Source: Candidatus Sulfopaludibacter sp.
GTDB lineage: Bacteria; Acidobacteriota; Terriglobia; Bryobacterales; Bryobacteraceae
DNA length: 64,000 nt
Reading direction: 5' to 3'
Assembly (NCBI GenBank): GCA_031292755.1
Contig: JARLGM010000005.1
Span: forward strand, 1 to 64,000
In this document: positions 18,356-26,899 of the stretch, piece after piece
Layout of the letters: each line of letters opens with the position of its first letter
How positions within the stretch are numbered: position 1 is the first letter of the stretch
Made by a program: the position numbers and the translations under genes
Notes under the pieces: generated by a model
Database searches by the model: none
The model's input: the letters and a program-made list of their open reading frames with translations, nothing else
Told to the model about the DNA's origin: nothing

Positions 18356-19389
18356 TGCTCAAACTTCTGTTGCTCACATCCTTGGTCGTTATGGGCGCTT
18401 CGGCGAAGACACTCACCTTCTACACGATCGATGTCGAAGGGGGTAAGTCGGTGCTGGTCGTCTCCCCTTCCGGGGAGTCGATGCTGTTTGACGCGGGCTG
18501 GCCAGGCTCCGGCAACCGGGAAGCGTCAAACGAGCGGATCGTCGCGGCGTTGAGAGGCGCCGGATTGAAACAGCTCGATTACCTGGTGATCTCACACTTC
18601 GATATCGATCACCTGGGCGACGTTCCCGCGCTGGCGGCGCGATTTCCCATCCGTCACATCATGGATCATGGCCCGGCGCAGTCTCCTTCCACCGACCGCG
18701 GCCGTTTCAACGCCTACGACGAATTGCGAAAGAAAATTGGCCACACAGTGCTGAAGCCCGGCGATAAGATCCCTCTCAAGGGGGTCGATATCGAAGTGGT
18801 CACATCGGCCGGGCGGCTTCTGAGCAAGCCCTTGAAGGGCGGCGGGGCGGCAAACCCCTTGTGCGCCACCAACCCGCAGGCGGCGGCGGTTGCGCGCGAC
18901 GTGGAAGACGATCAGTCCATTGGCGTGTTGTTCACGTTTGGCAAATTTCGCATGCTGGATCTGGCGGACCTGGAGGCGCATCTCAGCCATGAACTGGTAT
19001 GCCCGGTGAACCTGGTCGGAACCGTGGACGTGTACCACGTAAACGTTCACGGGCAGTTCAAGGGTATGGCGGCGGAATTGGCCGGCGCGATCCGGCCAAC
19101 CGTAGCCATCGTGGGCAACGGAGCGCGCAAGGGCGCCGATCCACAGACTTGGCCCATCCTGCGCGCAACGGCGGGGCTGGAAGACATCTGGCAGGTCCAC
19201 TACTCCGCCGCAGGCACTCAGGACACCAACCCGCCGCCGGACTTTATCGCCAACCTGGAGCAGCCTGCCGATCAGTTCAACATGATCAGGCTCACGGTGC
19301 AGTCCAACGGCACTTATACCGTGACCAATACGCGGAACGGGTTTACCAGGACCTATCACGCGGGGATGGCCGCAGGGAAGAAGAAGTAG
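18352..19389 (+). CDS. Exported MBL-fold hydrolase, ComEC/Rec2-like
   Basis: 345 residues from the ATG at 18352, which overlaps the dehydrogenase stop (ATGA); a second ATG follows directly. A signal peptide (MMLKLLLLTSLVVMGASA) precedes a metallo-beta-lactamase fold: DVEGGKSVLVVSPSGESMLF, DAGW, and the metal motif SHFDIDHLGD (HxDxDH). The DVGQG-like opening resembles the nuclease/hydrolase domain of ComEC-type proteins more than lactamases. The substrate is unknown. Coupling to the quinoprotein gene suggests a shared function outside the cytoplasm. Confidence 0.75.
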   Translation: MMLKLLLLTSLVVMGASAKTLTFYTIDVEGGKSVLVVSPSGESMLFDAGWPGSGNREASNERIVAALRGAGLKQLDYLVISHFDIDHLGDVPALAARFPIRHIMDHGPAQSPSTDRGRFNAYDELRKKIGHTVLKPGDKIPLKGVDIEVVTSAGRLLSKPLKGGGAANPLCATNPQAAAVARDVEDDQSIGVLFTFGKFRMLDLADLEAHLSHELVCPVNLVGTVDVYHVNVHGQFKGMAAELAGAIRPTVAIVGNGARKGADPQTWPILRATAGLEDIWQVHYSAAGTQDTNPPPDFIANLEQPADQFNMIRLTVQSNGTYTVTNTRNGFTRTYHAGMAAGKKK

Positions 19390-19527
19390 TATACCGGAGC
19401 GTGGACCGGCTCCATCCAGTCGAAGAGCTGCCAAGGGAATTTCGCGAGTGGTGGCGGTCCACCACAGATACGAAGCCGGATATGGAGCGATTCACCCTTG
19501 CTATCCTAGTCTTACCGCTCACCTGTA

Positions 19528-22500
19528 ATGAAGAAACTTCTAGCTCTGAACCGCAGCGAAATCGCCATTCGCATTCTGCGCGCGGCCAATGAACTGGGCC
19601 TGCGCACCGTGGCCATTTATTCGCAGGAAGATCGCCTGGCCCTGCATCGTTTCAAGGCCGACGAGGCCTATCTCATCGGCGCAGGCAAGGGTCCGGTGGA
19701 AGCCTACCTGGATGTGGAGGGCATCGTTTCGCTGGCCGCCGAAAAAGAGGTCGATGCCATCCATCCCGGCTACGGCTTCCTATCTGAAAATCCCGCGCTG
19801 CCCCGCGCCTGCGAGCGCGCCGGCATCACCTTCATCGGCCCCAGCGCGGAACTGCTGGACCTGCTGGGCGATAAGACCGCCGCCCGGCGCCTGGCGCAGA
19901 AGGCCGGCGTCCGCGTGGTCCCCGGCACCGAGCAACCTGTCAGCAATCCCAAACAGGCGGCGAAGGTGGCGGCGGAGATCGGGTTCCCGCTGATCGTCAA
20001 AGCCGCGTTCGGCGGCGGCGGGCGCGGCATGCGCGTGGTCGATACGCCCGCCGATTTCGAGGGCCGTCTGGAAGAGGCCCGCCGCGAAGCCGGAGCGGCT
20101 TTCGGCAACGATGCCGTGTTCATCGAGCGCTTCGTGCGCCGTGCCAAGCACATTGAGGTCCAGATCCTGGGAGACCGGCACGGCAACATCCTGCACCTCT
20201 ACGAGCGCGATTGCTCCGTACAGCGCCGCCATCAGAAGGTGGTCGAAGTGGCGCCCGCCGTTTCGCTCGACCCCAGAATTCGCCGAGAACTGCACGATGC
20301 GGCCGTTGCCCTCGCCCGGTCGGCCGGTTATTACAACGCCGGTACGGTGGAGTTCCTGGTGGATGCCGATTCCGGCGAGTGGTACTTCATCGAAGTCAAT
20401 CCGCGCATTCAGGTGGAACATACGGTCACCGAAATGGTCAGCGGCATCGACCTGGTCCGCTGCCAGATCCAGGTGGCGCAAGGCCTGGAACTGCACGGTC
20501 CGGAAATGAATCTGCCGGCGCAGGAGGCTATTCCGCTCTACGGCTACGCCCTGCAATGCCGCATTACCACCGAAGACCCGGCCAACAATTTCGTGCCCGA
20601 TTACGGCCGCCTTTCCACCTATCGCTCGCCGGCCGGATTCGGCATCCGGCTGGACGGCGGCTCGGCATACGGCGGCGCGGTCATCACGCCCTACTACGAT
20701 TCGCTCCTGGTGAAGACCACGGCGTGGGGCCGTGAGTTCCGGCACGCCTGCCAGCGCATGGACCGCAGCCTGCGGGAATTCCGCGTGCGCGGCGTCAAGA
20801 CCAACATCCCGTTCCTGGAAAACGTGGTCAACCATCCCGATTTTCAGGCCGGCAACGTCACCACCCGCTGGCTGGAAGAGACGCCCGCGCTCTTCAAATT
20901 CCAGGCACGCCGCGACCGCGCCACCAAGCTGCTGGCCTATCTGGCCGATACCATCGTGAACGGCAACCCCACGGTCGCGGGCAAGCCCAGACCGAAACAA
21001 TTTCTCGCGCCGCCGGTGCCGAAGCACGACGCCGCCGCGCCACCCCCCGGCACGCGACAGTTGCTGCAACAACTCGGGCCGGCCGGCCTCGCCGAATGGG
21101 CCGGCAAGCAGAAGCGGCTGCTGCTGACCGACACCACTTTCCGCGACGCCCACCAATCCTTGCTGGCCACGCGCGTCCGCACCTACGACATGATGGCCAT
21201 CGCCAACTTCGTGTCGCATCGCCTGCACCATCTGTTCAGCCTGGAAATGTGGGGCGGCGCCACCTTCGATGTGACCATGCGGTTTCTGCACGAGGACCCC
21301 TTCGTGCGCCTGCGCCGCCTGCGGCAGGCCATTCCGAATATCTGCTTCCAGATGCTGCTGCGCGCCTCCAACGCCGTGGGCTATACGGCTTACCCGGATA
21401 ACGTGGTGGCCGAATTCATTTACGAAGCCTCCGCGCAGGGCATGGACATCTTCCGCATTTTCGATTCGCTGAACTGGCTGCCCAACATGAAGGCTTCGAT
21501 GGAAGCCGTGCGCCGTACCCACAGCGTGTGCGAGGCGGCCATCTGCTATACGGGCGATATCCTGGACCCCCGGCGCGACAAATACTCCCTGGACTACTAC
21601 GTCCGCATGGCCAAGGAGCTGGAGAAGATGGGCGCGCACATGCTGGCCATCAAGGATATGGCGGGCCTCTGCAAACCGTATGCCGCGGAGAAGCTGGTGA
21701 AGACGCTGCGGCGGGAAGTGGGCATCCCCATCCATTTCCATACGCACGATACCAGCGGCATCAATGCGGCGAGCGTGCTGAAAGCGGCCGATGCCGGTGT
21801 GCACATCGCCGATGGCGCCATCGCTTCCATGAGCGGCGGCACCAGCCAGCCCAATCTGAATTCGATCGTGGCCGCGCTGGCCCACACCAAACGCGATTCC
21901 GCGATCGACCTGGATGCGCTTAACCAGTGCGCCGATTATTGGGAGACGGTGCGCGACCATTACGCGCCGTTCGATACCGGCCCCAAGAGCGGCACCGCCG
22001 AAGTCTACATCCACGAGATGCCCGGCGGCCAGTACACCAACCTCAAGGAACAGACCGAATCCATGGGGCTGGGCGCTCGCTGGCACGAACTGGCGCGCAC
22101 GTATGCCGACGTCAACATGGCGTTCGGCGATATCGTGAAGGTCACGCCCTCCAGCAAAGTGGTGGGCGATATGGCCATTTTCCTGGTCAATCACAACATG
22201 ACCATGGACCAGTTCGCCGCCCTCACGCCCGACCACAATCTCACCCTGCCCACCAGCGTCATCGAAATGTTCATGGGCTCGCTGGGCGAACCCGATGGCG
22301 GCTGGCCCAAAAAGCTGCAGAAGATCATCCTGCGCGGCGCCAAAGCGCAGCGCGGGCGTCCCGGCGCGCACCTGCCCAAAATCGATCTGGAAGAGACTGC
22401 CGCCGCGCTGGAAAAGAAGATCGCCCGCAAGCCCCTTCGCGACGAAGTGCTCAGCTACCTGATGTATCCCGACGTCTTCGTCAAATTCGCGCGCAATCGC

Positions 22501-22965
22501 CAGAACTGGGGCGACGTGGATGTGCTGCCCACGCCGCAGTTCTATTACGGCATGGAGCGCGGGTCGGACGTGGCGGTGGAACTCGAACCCGGCAAGGCGC
22601 TGGTAATCAAGTTTCTCACCGTCGGCGAGCCGCATCCCGATGGCACCCGCACGGTGTTCTTCGAACTGAACGGGCAGCCGCGCGAAGTTACGGTGCGCGA
22701 CCGGAGCCTGGAGGTGAAGGAACCGACGCGGGCCAAAGCGGATCCGGCCCAGCCCGGCCAGATCGGCGCGCCCATTCCCGGTGTCGTGTCCACGGTGGCC
22801 GTGCAGTTGAACCAGCAGATCAAAAAGGGCGAGCGTTTGCTGGTGCTCGAAGCCATGAAGATGCAGAGCACGGTGTACGCGCCGGTGGGCGGAACGGTGA
22901 CGCAACTGCTGGTGCAACCCGGCCAGCACATCGAAGCCAAAGACCTGCTCCTGGTGATCCAGTAG
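19528..22965 (+). CDS. pyc: Pyruvate carboxylase, single-chain
   Basis: 1145 residues, the full length of alpha4-type pyruvate carboxylase. Domains in order: biotin carboxylase (1-450; FGGGGRGMRVV ATP loop, EVNPRIQVEHTVTEMV), carboxyltransferase (about 530-800; LLTDTTFRDAHQSLLATRVR metal-site motif), and a biotin carrier domain with EAMKMQS, where the biotinyl lysine is K1111. It carboxylates pyruvate to oxaloacetate for anaplerosis and gluconeogenesis. The start MKKLLALNRSEIAIRI matches the family; no clear ribosome site precedes it. A palindromic hairpin lies directly after the stop. Confidence 0.95.
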   Translation: MKKLLALNRSEIAIRILRAANELGLRTVAIYSQEDRLALHRFKADEAYLIGAGKGPVEAYLDVEGIVSLAAEKEVDAIHPGYGFLSENPALPRACERAGITFIGPSAELLDLLGDKTAARRLAQKAGVRVVPGTEQPVSNPKQAAKVAAEIGFPLIVKAAFGGGGRGMRVVDTPADFEGRLEEARREAGAAFGNDAVFIERFVRRAKHIEVQILGDRHGNILHLYERDCSVQRRHQKVVEVAPAVSLDPRIRRELHDAAVALARSAGYYNAGTVEFLVDADSGEWYFIEVNPRIQVEHTVTEMVSGIDLVRCQIQVAQGLELHGPEMNLPAQEAIPLYGYALQCRITTEDPANNFVPDYGRLSTYRSPAGFGIRLDGGSAYGGAVITPYYDSLLVKTTAWGREFRHACQRMDRSLREFRVRGVKTNIPFLENVVNHPDFQAGNVTTRWLEETPALFKFQARRDRATKLLAYLADTIVNGNPTVAGKPRPKQFLAPPVPKHDAAAPPPGTRQLLQQLGPAGLAEWAGKQKRLLLTDTTFRDAHQSLLATRVRTYDMMAIANFVSHRLHHLFSLEMWGGATFDVTMRFLHEDPFVRLRRLRQAIPNICFQMLLRASNAVGYTAYPDNVVAEFIYEASAQGMDIFRIFDSLNWLPNMKASMEAVRRTHSVCEAAICYTGDILDPRRDKYSLDYYVRMAKELEKMGAHMLAIKDMAGLCKPYAAEKLVKTLRREVGIPIHFHTHDTSGINAASVLKAADAGVHIADGAIASMSGGTSQPNLNSIVAALAHTKRDSAIDLDALNQCADYWETVRDHYAPFDTGPKSGTAEVYIHEMPGGQYTNLKEQTESMGLGARWHELARTYADVNMAFGDIVKVTPSSKVVGDMAIFLVNHNMTMDQFAALTPDHNLTLPTSVIEMFMGSLGEPDGGWPKKLQKIILRGAKAQRGRPGAHLPKIDLEETAAALEKKIARKPLRDEVLSYLMYPDVFVKFARNRQNWGDVDVLPTPQFYYGMERGSDVAVELEPGKALVIKFLTVGEPHPDGTRTVFFELNGQPREVTVRDRSLEVKEPTRAKADPAQPGQIGAPIPGVVSTVAVQLNQQIKKGERLLVLEAMKMQSTVYAPVGGTVTQLLVQPGQHIEAKDLLLVIQ

Positions 22966-22966
22966 C

Positions 22967-22992
22967 ACAGACGATCGGTTTCCGGCGTCTGT
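22967..22992. repeat. Dispersed palindrome copy 1, hairpin after pyc
   Basis: ACAGACG (22967-22973) pairs with CGTCTGT (22986-22992), with an inner CGG/CCG pair around a TTT loop. It could act as a pyc terminator. The core ACAGACGATCGGTT recurs in the inverted orientation at 62761-62786, so this is a repeated element and not only a local hairpin. Confidence 0.6.
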
Positions 22993-23009
22993 CCCACTAA
23001 AATATAGCT

Positions 23010-24293
23010 ATGCGCAACGCAGGCTTCGTATTGTTTGCATTCCTGGCCCCGCTTCATGCGGAAGTTCATACCTTCACCCTCCGCCAGACTGTGGAACTCG
23101 CGGAAAAGCAGAATCCCGACGTCGCCCTCGCCCGCCTCGATGAGGAAAAGGCGCGCGCGGGAGTGCGTGTGGCGCGCGATCCGTTCCTGCCGCGCCTGGT
23201 GGTGGGTAGCGGCCTGGCCTACAGCAACGGGTTCCCCATGAGTATCGAAGGCTCCGCGCCAAGCATAGTCCAGGCGAATGCCATTCAGGATTTATTCAAT
23301 CGCCCGCAGAGTATGGCGGTGGCCCAGGCCAAGGAGGAGGCGCGCGGCGCCAACGTCGCGGTCGGAGCCAAGCAGGACGAGGTGGCATACCGCGTGGCTT
23401 CGATGTATCTGGATGCCGAGCGCGCCATGCGCGTCGGCGACCTGGCGCGCAAGGCCATCGCAAGCCAGCAACAGGTGCTGGACGCGGTCCGCGTGCAGGT
23501 GCAGGAGGGCCGCGCGCTGCCACTGGCGTTGAAGCAGGCCGAGTTGGGCCTGGCACGCGCCCGCCAGTTGGCCGCCAACCTGGACGATGACGCGGCCACC
23601 GCGCAGACTCAACTGGCCGTCGCGCTCGGGTTTTCGGCCGACGATCGCATTCGCCCGGCGGCCGAAGAGCGCCCCGCGCCGGTTCTGCCCTCCTCCGAAT
23701 CGCAAGCCATCGAATCCGCGCTGGAATCCAGCAAGGAACTGCGGCAGATCGAGTCGCAAATGATTTCCAAGGGCTTCGAAATACGCGGCGAAAGAGCCGC
23801 CCGTCTGCCCAAGGTGGACCTGGTCGCCCAGTACGGCATGTTGGCCAAGTTCAACAACTATGCCGAATTCTTTCAGAAGTTCCAGCGCAATAACGGCCAG
23901 CTCGGCGTCTCGTTTCAGTGGTCGATTTTCAGCCCCGGCGTGGGCTCGCAGTCGGCCCAGACCCGCGCGGAGATCAATCATCTGAAGCTGGAACTGGCCA
24001 ACGCGCGCAATCGCATTTCCGCGGATCTGCAACAGGCTTTTCGCGACGTGAAAAGGAGCGAGAACGCGTCCGACGTCGCGCGGCTGGACCTGGAAGTGGC
24101 GCGCGGCCAGCTTGACGTGGACCTCGCCATGATGCAGGAAGGCCGCCTCACCATGCGCCAGGTGGAAGAGGCGCGCCTGCTCGAAAGCGATAAGTGGATC
24201 GCCTTCTACGACGCGCAGTACGCCCTGGAAAAATCCCGGTGGAGCGTGCTGCGGCTGGGCGGCACACTGCACGCGTGGATCGCCGGCCAGTGA
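23010..24293 (+). CDS. TolC-family outer-membrane efflux protein
   Basis: 427 residues with a short signal peptide (MRNAGFVLFAFLAPLHAEVH). Long amphipathic helices show the duplicated outer-membrane factor pattern: TLRQTVELAEKQNPDVALA opens repeat 1, and ESALESSKELRQIESQMISK opens repeat 2. The product would form the trimeric channel of a tripartite efflux or secretion system. No membrane-fusion protein or inner-membrane pump lies nearby, so its partner is elsewhere. A TAAAAT hexamer ends six bases before the ATG. The downstream addB gene begins immediately after the stop. Confidence 0.85.
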   Translation: MRNAGFVLFAFLAPLHAEVHTFTLRQTVELAEKQNPDVALARLDEEKARAGVRVARDPFLPRLVVGSGLAYSNGFPMSIEGSAPSIVQANAIQDLFNRPQSMAVAQAKEEARGANVAVGAKQDEVAYRVASMYLDAERAMRVGDLARKAIASQQQVLDAVRVQVQEGRALPLALKQAELGLARARQLAANLDDDAATAQTQLAVALGFSADDRIRPAAEERPAPVLPSSESQAIESALESSKELRQIESQMISKGFEIRGERAARLPKVDLVAQYGMLAKFNNYAEFFQKFQRNNGQLGVSFQWSIFSPGVGSQSAQTRAEINHLKLELANARNRISADLQQAFRDVKRSENASDVARLDLEVARGQLDVDLAMMQEGRLTMRQVEEARLLESDKWIAFYDAQYALEKSRWSVLRLGGTLHAWIAGQ

Positions 24294-24298
24294 CCGGC

Positions 24299-26899
24299 AT
24301 GAACGATATTCTCGACGATGTACGGCACGCGTTATGGGCCGGCAGGGACGCGGTGCGTTTGCTGGTGCCGACGGCCACCATGGCGCAGCACCTGCAAAAC
24401 CGGCTGGCGCGCGAAGGTTTTGTCTTTCAGCCCGGCCTGATCCAAACCTTCTCCCGCTTCATGGAGAACTGGGCCGGCGATGTCCCGCAGGTGCCCGATG
24501 CGGCGCTCTACCTGATTGTGGAAGAGGCTGCGCGCCGCGTGAACCGGCCCGAGTTCGCGCGCGTCGTTCACATGCGCGGCTTCTGCGCTTCGCTGGCACA
24601 TACCATCGGCGAATTCTCCTCGGCCGGATGCGACAGCCGGCGCCTGGCGGCGAACCTGCCCGCCTCTCCACTCGCCGCCGCGTTTCTGGCGGTCTACCGC
24701 GAGGTCGACCGCGAACTGCTCGATCGCGGCATGGCCCTCCGCGCGCGACGCCTGGAACTCGCGGCGGAACGGATCGCCCGCGAAGGACTGGGCGGCATTA
24801 CTCAGATCTGGCTGGATGGTTTTCACGCTTTGCCCGACCCCGAATTGAGCGTCATTGGCGCCATGCGGCAACACGCCGCGGTCGTGCTGAAGCGCACCGA
24901 AGAGCCGGGCTCGCGCCCCCGGCCTGCGCTGATCGTCACCAAGGCCCCGGGCCTGGAACGGGAGGCCGAAGAGATCGCCCGCCGCATCCTGGAACAGTCC
25001 GCCGCCGGCCGGCCCTTTCGCGAGATGGGCATCATCGTGCGCACTCCCGAAACCTACGTCCCCCTGCTCCAGGCCACGCTGGGGCGCTTTGGCATTCCGG
25101 CGCGTTTCTATTTCGATGAGCACCTGGAAGAGCACGCCGCCGTGCGCTTCCTCTGCGGCGCCGTGCAGGCGATGTTGGGCGGTTGGGATCATGCCGCCAC
25201 ACTCGCCGTGCTGCGGCTGGCTCCGCGCTTCGCCGAATCCAGCGCCATGGACCGCTTCGATTTCGATGTGCGCGAACAAATCCCCAATTCCGGTCTGGGC
25301 GCGCTCAAAATGCTGCTGGTGGGAGAGGATGCCAAGCCCCATACCATCGGCGCCGAGCGCCTGCTGCATAAACTGGAGGGCCTGGGCGCGTTGGAGGAAT
25401 GGCGCTCGTTCGCCCTCACTCCCAAGGAGTGGGCGGCGCGCTTTCGGACCCTGCGCAATTTGTTCCGCGTGGGGCAACCGGCCGACCACATCTCTCACGA
25501 GATGGCGCTGCTGCATCGCGGCCAGGCCGCCGCGCTGGACCATTTCGAAATGGCGCTGGATGAAACCGCCGGGGCGCTGGAAGAGCGGCGCGCCATCGAA
25601 ATTGCCGAGTTTTTCCGGCCCCTGGAATCGGTTTTGCGGATCACGCCCCTGCGCCTGACCGACGAGCGGCGCAACGTGGTCCACGTACTGAGCGCTCCGG
25701 AAGCGCGCCAGTGGGTGCTGCCCGTGGTTTTCATTTGCGGCATGGTGGAGAAGGAATTCCCGCGCTTCCACAAGCAAGACCCGTTCTTTCCGGATAGCGC
25801 GCGCTGCGCCTTGAACGATGCTGGCATCCGCGTGCGCACGGCCGCGGAGTTCGAGCGCGAAGAGCGCGCTCTGTTCGACGCCGCCATCACCCGCGCCACC
25901 ATCAGCGTGACCCTCTCCTACCCGGAGTTCGATGCGCGCGGCGAGCGCAACCTGCCATCGCTGTATTTGGAAGATCTGCTCGCGCCGCCGGAGCAGGCGC
26001 GCCCCGTGAGGCCGCGGCCGCGTCATTCGCCCGCACCGCGCCCTCCGGCGGAATTGCACGCCCCGGCGCTCCTCGCCGAGCTGAGCCGGAAGACCGCGCG
26101 CGTCTCGCCCACCGGCCTGGAAACCTACCTGCAATGCCCTTATCAGTTTTTCGCGGGTAAGATGCTGCGCCTCAAGACTGCTCCCGCGCGTCCCGCCGAG
26201 CGATTGGATTTCATGACCCAGGGCTCGATCGTGCATGAAGTGCTGGCGGAGTGGTGGGCCCGGCCGCAGCCCATCGAGCCGCTTTTCGAACGCATCTTCG
26301 CCGCCGCACTGGAAGAGAAGCGCATCCCCTGCGTCTATCACACCGAGCGGCTGCGCAACGCCATGCTGGACGATCTGCGTGCCTTTGCCGGCGGCGATAC
26401 GTGGCCGCGTGAAGCCCATCGTTCGCGCATGGAAGAACCGTTCGAGTTTTCCCTCGGCGGGCTGGTGACCATCGGCGGCAAGATCGACCGTCTGGACGAA
26501 ACGCCGGACGGGAGCGCCTACGTCATCGACTACAAGTACAGCAATTCGCAAAACACCAGGGCCAAGTTGACCAACGAAGCCCTGGTGCAGGCGCCCGTGT
26601 ACCTGATGGCGGCCGAGCGCTGCTTCGGCCTCAAGCCCGCGGGCATGTTCTACGTGGGTCTGAAACGAGGTCCCATATATGTGGGCTGGAGCGAGAGTGG
26701 CCTCATGCAAAGCGAAGCGCCGCCCCAGGACTGGCTGCCGCGCACGGAGGCCCGCGTCCTCGAGATTGTGAAAGAGATCCGCGGCGGCCGGATCGCGGTA
26801 TCGCCCAGCGACCCGGACAAGTGCCGCTTCTGCGATTATTGCGACGTGTGCCGGGTGCAGGCGCGGCGGGCTGCGGCGGAGACGGAGGAGGGCGCATGA
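24299..26899 (+). CDS. addB: AddB-like PD-(D/E)XK nuclease subunit
   Basis: 866 residues from the ATG at 24299; a GTG at 24290 overlapping the TolC stop is an alternative. The N-terminal half is an inactivated helicase-like domain typical of AddB. The C-terminal nuclease domain has CPYQFFAGKMLRL, QGSIVHEVLAEWW, GGKIDRLDETPDGSAYVIDY followed by KYS (the D-x-K core), and a terminal cluster CRFCDYCDVC. Together with the earlier cysteine these would hold the Fe-S cluster known from AddB and RecB-type nucleases. It works with AddA in resecting double-strand breaks for recombination. The stop overlaps the addA start (ATGA). Confidence 0.8.
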   Translation: MNDILDDVRHALWAGRDAVRLLVPTATMAQHLQNRLAREGFVFQPGLIQTFSRFMENWAGDVPQVPDAALYLIVEEAARRVNRPEFARVVHMRGFCASLAHTIGEFSSAGCDSRRLAANLPASPLAAAFLAVYREVDRELLDRGMALRARRLELAAERIAREGLGGITQIWLDGFHALPDPELSVIGAMRQHAAVVLKRTEEPGSRPRPALIVTKAPGLEREAEEIARRILEQSAAGRPFREMGIIVRTPETYVPLLQATLGRFGIPARFYFDEHLEEHAAVRFLCGAVQAMLGGWDHAATLAVLRLAPRFAESSAMDRFDFDVREQIPNSGLGALKMLLVGEDAKPHTIGAERLLHKLEGLGALEEWRSFALTPKEWAARFRTLRNLFRVGQPADHISHEMALLHRGQAAALDHFEMALDETAGALEERRAIEIAEFFRPLESVLRITPLRLTDERRNVVHVLSAPEARQWVLPVVFICGMVEKEFPRFHKQDPFFPDSARCALNDAGIRVRTAAEFEREERALFDAAITRATISVTLSYPEFDARGERNLPSLYLEDLLAPPEQARPVRPRPRHSPAPRPPAELHAPALLAELSRKTARVSPTGLETYLQCPYQFFAGKMLRLKTAPARPAERLDFMTQGSIVHEVLAEWWARPQPIEPLFERIFAAALEEKRIPCVYHTERLRNAMLDDLRAFAGGDTWPREAHRSRMEEPFEFSLGGLVTIGGKIDRLDETPDGSAYVIDYKYSNSQNTRAKLTNEALVQAPVYLMAAERCFGLKPAGMFYVGLKRGPIYVGWSESGLMQSEAPPQDWLPRTEARVLEIVKEIRGGRIAVSPSDPDKCRFCDYCDVCRVQARRAAAETEEGA

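Noticed and set aside
19780-22968. Very long antisense open frame across pyc (over 1000 codons)
   Set aside because: It mirrors the third-position GC bias of pyc; the translation has no family features and pyc is unmistakable on the other strand.
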